Part shown: positions 33,298 to 44,899 of the stretch, one piece after another
Numbering within the stretch: the stretch's first letter is position 1
Layout: each line of letters opens with the position of its first letter
From: Cordilura impudica
Lineage: Eukaryota; Arthropoda; Insecta; Diptera; Scathophagidae
Assembly (NCBI GenBank): GCA_963682025.1
Contig: OY821519.1
Span: 5,938,668 to 6,002,667 of the forward strand
Length of the DNA stretch: 64,000 nucleotides
Direction of reading: 5' to 3'
The notes under the pieces: generated by a model
What the model saw: the letters and a program-made list of their open reading frames with translations, nothing else
The model's database searches: none
Told to the model about the DNA's origin: nothing
Program-made: the position numbers and the translations under genes

Positions 33298-33960
33298 GTA
33301 ATCTACTAAACTTTTACAAGAGGCTGCTAAATACAATGTTCTTCGCCAAGCAATCAGCGAATTACATCCAAATTGTTTGCCATCTCTGTATGCGTTGAGA
33401 ACCGAAAAACAAACTTCTAATTTCAGCAGAAGTAGACTTAAAAACTTTATTGCGTAGAACCGCAGAAAATGTTTTAAAAATTTGTGAAGTACAAGATAAA
33501 ACAAGCAACTTCTCGTTAATTGCAAATGACTATCAACGCTTCATTGTTGGATTCGATTTTTCGAATATTTGCTTCATATTTCTTATCGGCTTCCCTTCAA
33601 AACTTTCAGTAAATAAAGCAAGAATTCAAAATGAGCTTAAAAAAAGAACAGGATTAACAATCAACCAGGTTAAGTCTGGATACGGCAATATAAACGACGG
33701 AAATACTGCTCGTCGACTTTTTCTTCAAAAGAGAAGAAGCGGCCAAAATAACTGGAATTGATAAAGATCTAATTGATAATTTTGACATTATATTGAGGGT
33801 GTTATCTTGTGGATCTTCAATTAATATAATAACCTTCAAGGAAATACTAATGATAGCTAGAAATATGTACCTAATACATTATGGGTGGTACTATATGCCT
33901 AGCACTGTCCATAAAATTTTAGTTTATGGGACGTGATGTTATTGAATTTTTCAATTTACC
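33298..33960 (+). pseudogene. Transib 2 transposase fragment
   Basis: Starts at the right TAGT of element F. Readable blocks in three frames: KLLQEAAKYNVLRQAISELH, AEVDLKTLLRRTAENVLKI, then after a deletion STLHCWIRFFEYLLHISYRL, RIQNELKKRTGLTINQVKSG, YGNINDGNTARRLF, EAAKITGIDKDLIDNFDIIL and PSTVHKIL. GNxNDGNTARR and the THKIL/HG region are Transib signatures shared with RAG1. The DDE Asp blocks are deleted. It is clearly diverged from Transib 1 at 36-38 kb, so a different subfamily. Confidence 0.85.
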
Positions 33961-33969
33961 AATAGGTAT

Positions 33970-34740
33970 TTATATATTTATATCTACTGAAAAAACTTTA
34001 TGAATTTAAGTATAATTAACATCTTCTTTATTTTTTGTTATTTAATGTTTAATTTAATTGTTGTCTTCTGTTTTTATAAGTTTATATAATTGTCAAATAA
34101 ATTATTTAAAAATTACAAAAAACATTTTGCCAAAGCAAAAATAAAAAAATTAATTAAAAAAATTTTAAAATTCACGATTTCTGTTCAAAGTTTACTAACA
34201 TACAAGGGATTAATACAACAGTGAATCGAAAAATAGAACGAGATATGTTCTAAATTATTTTATATAAAAAAAGGAAAGTGGTGAATTTGTCACTCCCTCT
34301 ATTTTAATGTCTTCTAAGCTATTTTAAACTCATGTTTAAAAAATGGACATTTTTATATTGTCTATATTTTCAGTTCGATTTTAGTTTAATTTAGTAAAAA
34401 TATGTGTTTTAGTAAATTTCAATCCTAATGCAAAATTTTATTAAAAAGCGGATACTGTTTCTGTGCGTTATAGTGTAAATAAAATAAAGAATATATGGTA
34501 GGACCTAGAGTCCTTGTAGCGATTACAATGCGGATTGACACACACATTACCAGGCTCATATGCATCATATACACAGATTTTCATAATTTTCGTTCACTGA
34601 TGTCGCCTAAGTAACAAATTATAATTTTAAATCATATGGGAGGTGGGCGTGTTATTGGTCCGATTTTTCAAAAAATTCAAATTTTCCTTGATTAAAGCAT
34701 TTTATGTTAGTGTACTATATATCGAAAATCTATGACAACT
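33970..34740. other. Non-coding 3' part of Transib 2
   Basis: AT-rich; holds no ORF. Belongs to the Transib because the right end follows. Confidence 0.6.
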
Positions 34741-34745
34741 TCTTC

Positions 34746-34784
34746 TATTTTTGTCCCATGTTTATATTGGGACAAAGCACTGTG
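34746..34784 (-). other. Transib 2 right end, RSS-like with 23-bp spacer
   Basis: On the minus strand CACAGTG, exactly 23 bp, then ACAAAAATA, which matches 7 of 9 positions of ACAAAAACC. The spacer itself contains the inverted pair TTTGTCCCA/TGGGACAAA, which could form a hairpin. Confidence 0.75.
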
Positions 34785-35214
34785 AGTCCTGCCGTAATGG
34801 CATGTCAAATATACACCCATAATATGTTTTCTATAAAATCTACTTAGAAATATAAATTTCTACTATTGCTGCCTCTTCTTTCTGATCAAGTAATCATTCA
34901 TATACAAAAGTTAAAAATCAAATGACAAAATTAGTAAAAAGACATTACAGATTTTCAGTTATTTTATATCTGCAAAACGAAATTTTCTCAACTATTGAGC
35001 TCCATGCAGTTATTTTGATATTTCCTTTGTTGAATTTTGTCATTTGTTTTTCTGTTTGAGAAATATTGCGCTCAGTGAAGAATAATTATTTTCTTAATGG
35101 ATTTTTTCGTGTTTTTTAACTGAAAGCAGTTATTAAATGTAATCAGTATAAATGTAAATACATTCAGGAACCATCTTGGTTATTCTCATTCGTTCCCTTT
35201 CATTAATATTTAAT

Positions 35215-35530
35215 TTGATTTATTAATTTAATTTTGTTTCATTATTTTCTAATACAACAAGATTTAAAGTAAAGTATTTTTACAATGTAATGATAAATAT
35301 ACAGTATAAAAAACATTTAATTTAATAAATAAAAACCAAAAAAATAAAAAAGGAATCAAGTAGTAAATAATGGTTAATACATATAAAGCATTAAGGGCAA
35401 ATTTAATAAAAATTATGAAAAAAAAATATATAAATAAATAAAATAAAATTTTTTTTTAAAGAAATTATAATATAAGGTTATAATATTCTAATTGACACAA
35501 AGACAGAAATAAAAGGGAGCTGAAGACAAT
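35215..35530 (-). mobile_element. LINE 3' tail, related to 20.5 kb
   Basis: AATACAACAAGATTTAAAGT and the A/T-rich tail match the 3' UTR of the LINE at 20506. No coding remains. Confidence 0.45.
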
Positions 35531-35609
35531 TACACTTTCCTAGTTATGCGCGAAATTGAAATAGTTCTTTATTAAAGTGCTGGGCATTGCTTATAAAGGC
35601 CTTGCTTCA

Positions 35610-35717
35610 AAGTCTATTTTGGAGCTACTGGACCATGCATAAAGGAGGGCGTTGATGCTCATCAATGATAGTGGTTATCCAACTCTATTGATTCATTGGA
35701 ACATCGGCGAAACGTGG
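35610..35717 (+). pseudogene. LINE 2 ORF2 C-terminal part, left of Transib 1
   Basis: Frames give RRALMLINDSG and SIDSLEHRRNVG, the conserved stretch before LxxFYR in many non-LTR ORF2 C-termini. The reading breaks at the CGTGG target and resumes at 38890. Confidence 0.7.
35713..35717. other. Target duplication CGTGG of Transib 1
   Basis: Repeated at 38890-38894. Five GC-rich bases are the known Transib target preference. Confidence 0.9.
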
Positions 35718-38700
35718 CAAAGTGGCGCCATTTGTGTTTTTTCGTTGCAAAAATCATATCTTTTGAACCGAATAACATACTTGAACGGTTTAAACAGCAT
35801 ATGATAGATAACTGTTCAGCCTATGAAACGTGCGTTTGGAAAGGGTGCTATGCTTTGTAGGGGCCTACTTATGGGTTATCAAATTCAAATTTGTAGAAAA
35901 ATCAATTTTATGGTAACTAAAAAAAATTATTTTTACATTTTTAGATTGTTTTTATTTTTTTTCTTTAGGGTTTTATGATTTAAATTATTAGCCAACAAAT
36001 TAAAAAAAAAATTAGTTCTTGTTAAAATTTAATTTTTAAATTTTCTGTAAAATATTCATCACAATTCGTAAGAGAAGGTATATCTAAAAGACTAATCATT
36101 TCTAAACTATAATTATTTTCTAACTCTATTCGTGACTTCACATGCCGCAGGGAAGAAATAAGTGGATCGGAAGATGCTGCCAACATGTTGAAGAGGTCCT
36201 CATTTTGCCTTACCCTTGATGCTTTGAATGTGTTCTGCAATCTATATTTTTTATAAAATTTGTTAAGAGACCCCTGTGCTTCTTCAGAAAGCTCTCCAAT
36301 TGGCAAAGACTGGTACTCAATTATATCTTTGCCATGCGCCAATATTTTATGGACGGTCGGGGTTAACTTCTTCTGTGGATACATTTCTGCTAAAAGAGAT
36401 GCCGTTTTCGATGCATATTCTCCATATTTTGTTGAATTGACATTTCCTTTGCAGTTTAAAACATTCAAGATCGTTTCCAATCTTTTCGCGATTTGATTGT
36501 CAATTCCAGTGATTCTAGTTACTGCCTCATCATTTTCAAAAAATCTCCTAGAAGTGTTTCCATCGTTTGAGTTACCGTATCCGTGCTTGGGACAGTCTAC
36601 TTTTAGTCCAACTTGTTTAAAAAAAGCATCCTGTATTTGCTTCTTTCTGATCTTTTCCTTATCCTTTACTGATGTATTTTCATCGAAGTTTTCCTCCTCT
36701 TGTGGTAGGGTATACGCCAGTGTTAGCAGGAACTCCATACACCTTATCCTTGCGTGCAATGGTGACATTCCATATTCGTTCCTCGTTTGTAGAATCGTTT
36801 AAATTACCAAAGTTCTTCTGACTCTTTTTGCAAATCGGGCATGACAATGTTGAGGTTGTTCCTGTCAGTTCGTTTACGACTTTTCCGTCAACCATGGTCA
36901 GATGGAACTCGTAATTGCATTCAATATATTTTCCTTCTCCAATTTGCGGCTTTGTAGGCTTAATCTTGCTTATTTGTTCTTCAATGTGCTTCACCGTGGT
37001 CCTTATGAGTTCTGCCGATTCCCTTGCAAACTGAAACATTATTGGTCGGCAGTAATGCACTGATGATGGACGTGGATTTTTCCAGTGTAGGGAAACATCA
37101 GATTTTAGACGCAAAGGAACAACAGATGCCATAAACATATTTCCGTCCGATATTGTAGCGTCATCGGAAGATATCCTTTGCTTATAACCGCTTTGTCCGG
37201 ATGATCCATCGCAGCCCCATTTGCTGATCAATGTCAGTTTCTTAGGAAGAATATTCACCTCATTTTCAGGAAGACTCTCAAACAACCGTTTTGCTGTATG
37301 GCCCATTGGATCCTGCAGAAAGACTTCACAGAGACTTCCGTAAACACCGTATGCAGTGGTCGTGAATTTATTTTGGCTTGCGTAATATGCTTGTATCCTC
37401 ATGTTTTTCCTTGGAAAGTTGTAAGTCCATAAACAAGGCCAAGGCTTCTTCGGAACCATATTTTTTAATGTGTGCGTTTGTGGGCGTGGGAATGCTTTTC
37501 TTAATCCTTTTTAGTCGCAGTGGGCTTGCATCAGCAACATATTTTGTAATCTGCGACCTAACTCTTTCACTATCCTTTGTATATTTAATAGACAGCGCGT
37601 CCGATAAATGCTTCGTGGTCAAGTCATTGGTGGCATCGGCAAGTTTCTTCTTTCTTGTGAAAATTGAACACTCCTCAATACTTTTTTTTTGCCTTCCTTT
37701 TGCTTCTCTGGTTGATGTGGTGGGTTTATCACTGCCAATATATCCAGGATGGTGTCTTCATTAAGCCAGTCCTCGTATTTGGAGTTGAAGTTCTGAATGG
37801 TTCGATTAGATTTCACCCATTTTGCCTTAATATTTGTATATATCAGATAAAAATAATTTTTTATAATTTCGCTTCTCTCAGTATTTCCGTATAAGCTATC
37901 AAGTTCTTTTAAAGCTGCTTCCGTGAAAAATTTTGGTGTGGTTGACCTTCTAAACCTTTCAAATAATTTTAAATTGTTTAACGCCATGGCTTCAGTACTT
38001 GTTGCGCCAACTTTCAGTCGTAGACTAATCCAGGCATTATGCTTATTTTGCAATATATAGGCTTATGCTACCATGCCTAAAAATCTACCTGTTCCCTGCA
38101 TACATATTTTAGGCTGAATTATGCAATTTTGATATTATGCTCGTGTCTAAATAAGATTTGTGCCTACCTGGAGGGACCATAAGTCAATATTGTTCTTGAC
38201 CATTTGTACTCCAAAGTAATTTTTAAGTGAGGCGCGTACCTGCAAATTTCAATGAGTAGTTTTTTGTGTATTCTGTGTCTGTAACAGAATATTGGGAGTA
38301 GACTTTAGCAGAGGCTCGCAGGTAGACAACCGACTTAAAATGCAATTTTCAAACTATTAGATCAAACTACTGTCAGTCAAAACATGTAAGAGATGCACGC
38401 CATACAATTTCTGCAACCATGTCTTTTAAATCTTTTTTACCTCTAGCGGCGAAACGGGCACGTACGGGCAGAATATAGATTTTTTTTATTTTCCGTCAAA
38501 ATTGAAAAATAGTGAAAAACGGATAGTTTTTAAATAGTGATTTACCAGGAGAAACACAAAGCAAACAGTTAATTTTTTCTTTATCATTATACATCTAATA
38601 AATGCATCAATCAACGCAAATAAAAAATAAGGCGATTCATTACCTATTTTTCGTGATATTACACCTGAAATCGCAACAAATTGACTAAAAATTGTGTGTT

Positions 38701-38889
38701 TTTTTGAAAACCGAAAGTCGGTCAACTTTGAACGGTTATATCTTCTAAACTAAAAATGTGATATTATTAAGATTAGCATATTTGAAATCGTTGAAAAGTT
38801 TCCTATAACATGGGTTTATTCAAAACTTCGTCGGCGCACATGAAAATTTTGATTTTTGCAACCTCGTTTGCTCTACGGGCGCCACTATG
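35718..38889 (-). mobile_element. Transib 1, complete length, 3172 bp
   Basis: Inverted ends CAAAGTGGCGCC and CATAGTGGCGCC, each a one-base variant of the CACAGTG heptamer, followed after 22 bp (left) and 23 bp (right) by GCAAAAATC. CGTGG flanks both sides. Removing element and one CGTGG rejoins the LINE frame as LEHRRNVGCLTMFYR. The gene is on the minus strand. Confidence 0.95.
36022..38053 (-). pseudogene. Transib 1 transposase (RAG1-related), frameshifted
   Basis: Four overlapping ORFs on the minus strand (38053-37619, 37622-37368, 37459-36680, 36768-36022) make one protein of roughly 670 aa with about three frameshifts. Core landmarks: LISKWGCDGSSGQSGYKQ (first catalytic Asp), VVPLRLKSDVSLHWKNPRPS with CRP, FHLTMVDGKVVNELTGTTST, a CPIC zinc knuckle, SPLHARIRCMEFLLTLAY, HGYGNSNDGNTSRRFF, LTPTVHKILAHGKDIIEYQS and SEEAQGSLNKFYKKYR, where the conserved Glu of the triad falls. 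These are the shared Transib/RAG1 core blocks. Cut-and-paste recombinase in origin; not functional as it stands. Confidence 0.92.
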
Positions 38890-39189
38890 CGTGGGTTGTC
38901 TAACAATGTTCTATAGAAATGTTCTTCTGAGGTTGGCGAACTTACATCAAGTGCCCGATTTTTAGTTGGCTCTACCTGCTTCTCTAGTATATCACATCCG
39001 TTTGTAGTGTATTGTCCAGTTGACCATACAACGCATTACAGAGAAAATTTATTTATTAGTCGAACTAGCCATATGTGGAATAAACTCCCTGCGCAGGTCT
39101 TTCCTGACAGTTATAATCCAAAAAAGTTTAAGTCAAATTTCCACAAACACTACTCCCTCTTTCCTCCTTCCCATAACCTATTTTCCTGA
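38890..39189 (+). pseudogene. LINE 2 ORF2 C-terminus, right of Transib 1
   Basis: Continues GCLTMFYRNV, and after frame changes PVDHTTHYRENLFISRTSHM, WNKLPAQVFPDSYNPKKFKS and NFHKHYSLFPPSHNLFS*. The FxRTSxxWNxLPxxxFP pattern ends many non-LTR ORF2 proteins (CR1-like and others). The clade is not resolvable from this alone. Confidence 0.8.
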
Positions 39190-39199
39190 TATTAACACA

Positions 39200-39780
39200 A
39201 TGCTTGCATCTGATTTTTTAGGTTTTGAAAAGTTTCGTAAATTAACTTTTTATAAAATACAGAGTACCCTAGGAATGACATCCGATTGGAATCTATTTGA
39301 ACAAATATCCACCATATTGAAAATACTTACACTCGTATATGTGCGCATTCTCACAAATATGTATATAATTTTTGTCGTATATTTTAAAACGTTCATTTCT
39401 TTATTCCACATTGTAATTTTCAAGCAATTTGCAAGCTCATTGTGTTTGCCGCATATAATGACACCACTACCGGTGGAAACGTAGATTACAAAGACTTCTG
39501 TATTCACGATATACTTCTGTCGTTTACGTGTGCATTCAACGGTATTAAAAGCCGGCAAATAAAACCATATTGTACAATACAGTGTCTGGTCATGGGTTTA
39601 TAAGAAGACACATAATGCATTCAGATTAAATAAATGTGAGAGTTTGATCATATAAGACTACAATTGTTAGCTATTTAAAAAAAACTCTACTATTATTACA
39701 TGTCAACTTTCACAATTCGGTAACCTAGTATTGTACGCTAAAGGAAATTTACATTTTATTTACATATTTATTATGTTTCT
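39200..39780. other. No recognised feature
   Basis: Probably LINE 3' flank. The ORFs of 102-154 codons on both strands have no recognisable domains. Confidence 0.4.
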
Positions 39781-39783
39781 GTG

Positions 39784-39785
39784 AA

Positions 39786-39864
<79 letters not shown>

Positions 39865-39866
39865 GT
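39784..39866 (+). repeat. (GTGTAT)n microsatellite
   Basis: Perfect hexamer run of about 13 copies. Confidence 0.95.
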
Positions 39867-39869
39867 TAG

Positions 39870-40940
39870 TATGTACAATCAAAAAGGTGTTGACAAAAAA
39901 TGTTGCATAATGATGATGCAGTAGAAATGTGACAAAACTTAAAATTATTTTTTTAAAATAAAATAATAGTTTTCGTTTAACAATATGCTTGGTATTTAGA
40001 TCAATTGGAAACTATAAAAATAAAAGCAATCTACTTCGGGTAAATAAATGCTATTCACTATTTGCCATAACTAATTTTATTATGAACAAAACGATAGGTT
40101 TCAGTATTAAAAAAAAAAAGTAAAAATTTTATTAATACTTAGAATTGTCTATAATTTTATGAACGATAACTATGCACACTTTTGTGCATCTCGAATCAAT
40201 AAATCTGTTTCTCATATGCGAGTTCTTGTTCTATTTTTAAAGAATTTGCTTTACAAAAAAAAAAAAAAAGATTTAGGTGCAAAATTAAAGATTGCTTTTT
40301 AAACTCTTTTTTTCACAGTTATTTTGTTAATTAATATTTTTTCCATTACAAAACACGCTAATATAAATATATCATATACATAAACACATGTCCATTCAAT
40401 CAAACTGTCATCATTGATGAAAAAATATTTTCAACTTTTTATTTATTATATTTTAATGTCAAAAAGGACTTCAAATTTAAATGTTAATTAAATTTGCCAA
40501 ATAAACATATAACCCAAATATCGATTTAAATACAATTAAGTTTTATTTTTCATTATAATTTAGTTAGTTGTACTATAATTACATGAAAACAAGACTAAAA
40601 TGAACACACTAATTAACAGTTTACTTTAAAAAACAGCTATTGGCCGACTGTAGGAAGTATTTGTTTGGAAGTGAAGGTACATTTGTTGGACTAAAAAGGA
40701 ATTAATTAATCAAAAAGTAAAATAAGACTAGTTTACGGCGCTACTTTTTTGACAATATACAAGTACAATATAGATTACTAAAATAAATATTTTGGTAGAA
40801 AGCGTTACTCTCATGACATCACTCCAAAGTAATAAATTATTATAAAATAATAAGAATAAATAAATAACATGTTACACCAAAAATTTAATTTTATAATTAA
40901 ATTAAATTAGACATTATTACAAAACAAAAGACTATAATAA
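39870..40940. other. AT-rich spacer
   Basis: No gene or repeat that I can support. Confidence 0.5.
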
Positions 40941-41333
40941 TATTAGTCTATGTTAATATAATACAGAGATAATGTGTGATTGTTTATTTGTTTGTTTGTT
41001 TGTAAGCGGTAATCGCCGTAACTGCTCATCTGATTTTAAAAATGTTGGCTCCAATATCTAGAAAAGTCCTTATGGGTGGACACAGGCTACAAATTTTTTA
41101 ATATTTTAAGTTGGCGTGGTACCTCCCTTATAAAGTGAATTTTGATGTGTAAACCTCTATACGCGCAGGGGGGTAAAAATCTATTTCACAATACAATCAC
41201 AAAAATAATGTAACATGTAAGACGTAAGACAAAATCGGTGTGACTTATGATTATATTTGTGAAAAAATTATGATATGTAATAACCTGTTTGAAAATGGAA
41301 AATGAAAAAAAAAATGAAAACTGAAATATAAAA

Positions 41334-42251
41334 AATAAAAAATTAAAAATTAAAAATTAAAAATTAAAAATTAAAAATTAAAAATTAAAAATTAAAAATT
41401 AAAAATTAAAAATTAAAAATTAAAAATTAAAAATTAAAAATTAAAAATTAAAAATTAAAAATTAAAAATTAAAAATTAAAAATTAAAAATTAAAAATTAA
41501 AAATTAAAAATTAAAAATTAAAAATTAAAAATTAAAAATTAAAAATTAAAAATTAAAAATTAAAAATTAAAAATTAAAAATTAAAAATTAAAAATTAAAA
41601 ATTAAAAATTAAAAATTAAAAATTAAAAATTAAAAATTAAAAATTAAAAATTAAAAATTAAAAATTAAAAATTAAAAATTAAAAATTAAAAATTAAAAAT
41701 TAAAAATTAAAAATTAAAAATTAAAAATTAAAAATTAAAAATTAAAAATTAAAAATTAAAAATTAAAAATTAAAAATTAAAAATTAAAAATTAAAAATTA
41801 AAAATTAAAAATTAAAAATTAAAAATTAAAAATTAAAAATTAAAAATTAAAAATTAAAAATTAAAAATTAAAAATTAAAAATTAAAAATTAAAAATTAAA
41901 AATTAAAAATTAAAAATTAAAAATTAAAAATTAAAAATTAAAAATTAAAAATTAAAAATTAAAAATTAAAAATTAAAAATTAAAAATTAAAAATTAAAAA
42001 TTAAAAATTAAAAATTAAAAATTAAAAATTAAAAATTAAAAATTAAAAATTAAAAATTAAAAATTAAAAATTAAAAATTAAAAATTAAAAATTAAAAATT
42101 AAAAATTAAAAATTAAAAATTAAAAATTAAAAATTAAAAATTAAAAATTAAAAATTAAAAATTAAAAATTAAAAATTAAAAATTAAAAATTAAAAATTAA
42201 AAATTAAAAATTAAAAATTAAAAATTAAAAATTAAAAATTAAAAATTAAAA
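41334..42251 (+). repeat. Perfect 7-bp satellite (AAAAATT)n
   Basis: About 130 uninterrupted copies by eye, flanked on both sides by degenerate GAAAAATG-like units (41290-41333, 42252-42450). Non-coding. Confidence 0.95.
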
Positions 42252-42639
42252 ATATAAATTGAAAAATGAAAAATGAAACATAAAAAACGAAAAATAAAAA
42301 AATTAAAAATTAAATTAAAAAAACGAAAAATGAAAAACGAAAAAAAAAGAAAAATAATAAAAATAAAAAATTAAATATAAGAAAAAAAATATAAAAAATG
42401 AAAAACGAAAAATGAAAAATAAAAAATGGAAATCGAAAAACTAAAACTTAAAACTTAACCAGTTGAAATAATAGATAATAATAAATATGTTTATATTAGC
42501 AAAGCCCCTGCGGTTGATTGGTATAAGTGATACATAGATGACGCTTTCTGTTTGGTTTTAAAAAAGTGTCATATAAAAATCTTTTATAACTAGATGTTTA
42601 CACATCTACCCTGTAATCGGCCTCACATGATTTTTTTAA

Positions 42640-43130
42640 TATCATTAATATTGAGTACTATGGCAGAGAGAGTTTTGCAAATATGTGTGATGTCACCTGT
42701 TAGTTATGTTAGTAGCAATGCCGAAATGGATGGTATCCGACCATTTGGCGCGGCACCTCCCATAAAAAGTAAATATAAAATGTCACATATCTGGAGTATT
42801 GTAATTGTGAGAGCCTTGGGACTTTGCGTGATTGCATAAGTTATTCATGTGATTAGTCCAACAAAAAATGAGCATGATCAGAGCCGTGGGCGTGGCACCA
42901 CCCATACATAGTAAATATACATATAACTAGTGTACTATAAAAAGGAAAGCCACGACAATTTCCCCGAGTCTATCAGATATTGATGTGAACAGTCCGATAA
43001 AAATTGGGCTAGACGGGATTAGTGGGCGTGGCACCTCTTATACAAAAAATATAAACTACTACGAAATCGACAGTCTTGAAACTTCTGACAATTACATTAA
43101 TTATCAATGTGTGTAGAAAATATGGGCGGA
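42640..43130 (+). repeat. Three to four ~125-146-bp tandem units in element G
   Basis: Units share TTGAGTACTATGGCAGAGAG..., a GGCGTGGCACC/CGCGGCACCTCCC phrase and a spacer ending in CATAAA-like text, at about 42664, 42810, 42945 and 43070. The first unit is close to the one at 62845. Confidence 0.65.
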
Positions 43131-43149
43131 ATTGCCAAACTAAAAAAAT

Positions 43150-43340
43150 AGCCAAATTCTAAAATCGACTAGATCGAAAATCGCGAAAAATAGAAATGGC
43201 CAAAAACAAAAATCTTCAAAACCAAAAAATGGGGAAAATCGAAAATCGCTAAATTCAAAAATCGCCAAAATAAAAAAATCGCTAAAATAAAAAATTGCCA
43301 AATGATATTCTAAATTCAAGGCCAATAGTTAAGTTTGCCA
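43150..43340. repeat. AAATCGCxAAAA-rich degenerate minisatellite
   Basis: Repeats of AAAATCGCCAAAA/AAATCGCTAAAA in several variants. The 61-codon minus ORF is a repeat artefact. Confidence 0.6.
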
Positions 43341-43579
43341 GATTTCATTTGGAAAAACCTTGTTTTTCTTGTGGGCAGCGATATGTTCTTTGATCCAGAG
43401 TTTCCACTCTGAACAATAATAAAATATTGTATTGAAATAAAAAATATATACCTAATAGACGAAATAAAATATCTTAATCGCACAACTCAAAACTTCATAG
43501 GAAAGATTGATTATGAAATAAAACATGTAAATAAGTCCCGGTAGGTCGTAACGCAGCGCGATAGGGCATGCTAGTAGTT

Positions 43580-44280
43580 ATATAAAACTCAGAGTTCAGA
43601 AAAATAAACACACAAAGAATAAAAAACTCGTACATATATGTAAACAAACATAGCTCAGATCAAGAAACACATATTTTTATTTTCATATCAATTAAGTGTG
43701 TTTCTAAATTTTGTACGGTGCCGAGCACAACCATGACTGTGTTTCCTTTTAATATTTCGTTATCTACACGAACATGTTGCTACCACGTATTTTTTGTTTC
43801 GAACACACATAAACCATACAGATTCGAGTGTTTCTTTATTTAAAGTTCGTTTTCTTGCACGTGTACTGCTAAAAAAAAAACATTACATGTTCAACGCGTA
43901 CATCTTAAAAATTAAAATATTATCCAGTCGCGATCGGAATAGTCTCAATGAAACACCCCTATAATAACGAAAACAATTGTTTTAACCAAATTTATTTAAA
44001 AAAATCTAAAATAATTTATTAGCAGTTATAAAAAAATAAAACTAGAAATAAATAAATATAAAAAGATAGTAATAAAACAAAAAACAGATAAATTTTATAT
44101 GTTGTTTATGAATTAATATCATTTTTCCCGATCGGGAATGGGTAATATTTTAATGTTTCGAGTTTTTGAAAATATAAATTTTTTTCTTTAAACGCAAATT
44201 GAAATTCAAAAATTCACAAAATTTTCCTCCATTTAAAATATCAACTGAAACTAAAAAAGAAAATTATATTTCAATATTTA
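43580..44280. other. No recognised feature
   Basis: AT-rich unique-looking sequence. Confidence 0.4.
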
Positions 44281-44287
44281 TAAGGTA

Positions 44288-44890
44288 TTAGCTTACCCGG
44301 CAAATGTTGTTTTGTCATATATAACCTATTTCTATGCATCTCTGTGTGCCAGGCCCAGCGGTTTGATACCGCCCATTTTTCACATAACTTCTCACACTCA
44401 TCATTCGTCAACTCACACCTAGTTTCAATACTGTCGGGTTTAGAGTACTCCAGATAATATTTTTTGTATGGGAGGTGCCATGCCCATGAACCTAATCCCG
44501 ACCATTTTTGTACGACTACTCACATTAAAAACTGATTGGCGTGCAGAAATTTCAATATTCTGGCCATCATAGTGCTACAGATATATGATGATATGTACTT
44601 GTCATGTATGGAAGGTGGTTTTATCACACCAATTTTTAGCCCGACTTTTCACATTACTAATGTGTGCACTACTACAAACTTTCAGGACTCTTGCTATTAT
44701 AGATCTCCAGATATGTGATGTTGAATATTTTTTATATATCGGAGATGGTACGCCCAAATGAAAAATCTAAATATAAATATAGCCTATTTTTCTTTCCGGA
44801 TAGGCAGTTACCTACTTTAAAAATTTCAAGCCGAACGGTCCAGTGGTGTAGTCTCCTACAAAGGACATACAAACATACATCCATTTTTAT
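44288..44890 (-). mobile_element. Helitron-related element H, minus strand
   Basis: On the minus strand the 3' end reads CAACATTTGCCGGGTAAGCTAA before T, a Helitron-type CTRR end with a CCGGG block. Upstream (44360-44860 on plus) are tandem units related to those of element G, in reverse: GGGAGGTGCCATGCCCATG and CACATTAAAAACTGATTGG. No ORF. Confidence 0.6.
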
Positions 44891-44899
44891 ATATAAAAA

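Larger units (their letters stand above)
25633..34784 (+). mobile_element. Transib 2, with element F nested inside
   Basis: The two ends are inverted copies of CACAGTGCTTTGTCCCA (25633-25649; right end 34768-34784). CACAGTG is the canonical Transib heptamer, shared with the V(D)J recombination signal. Flanking pentamers are CGTCG and AGTCC, 3 of 5 identical, so the 5-bp duplication has decayed or is absent. Without F the element is about 2.1 kb, shorter than intact Transibs. Coding remains at 33298-33960. Confidence 0.85.
40950..43574 (+). mobile_element. Helitron-related element G, with a 0.9-kb heptamer array
   Basis: The left part has TTTGTTTGTTTGTTTGTAAG then GTAACTGCTCATCTGATTTT, the style of Helitron 5' regions. 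The right end is GATAGGGCATGCTAG before T (43571-43574), a CTRR-type 3' end. The tandem units at 42640-43130 are the same as those upstream of a Helitron ORF at 62845-63250. No ORF remains. The exact 5' end is uncertain. Confidence 0.6.

Noticed and set aside
34778..34790. Perfect 5-bp duplication for Transib 2
   Set aside because: The flanks are CGTCG and AGTCC, only 3 of 5 identical, so I do not claim an intact duplication.
39784..42251. Possible CRISPR-like array
   Set aside because: Units are contiguous with no spacers; this is eukaryotic microsatellite and satellite DNA.
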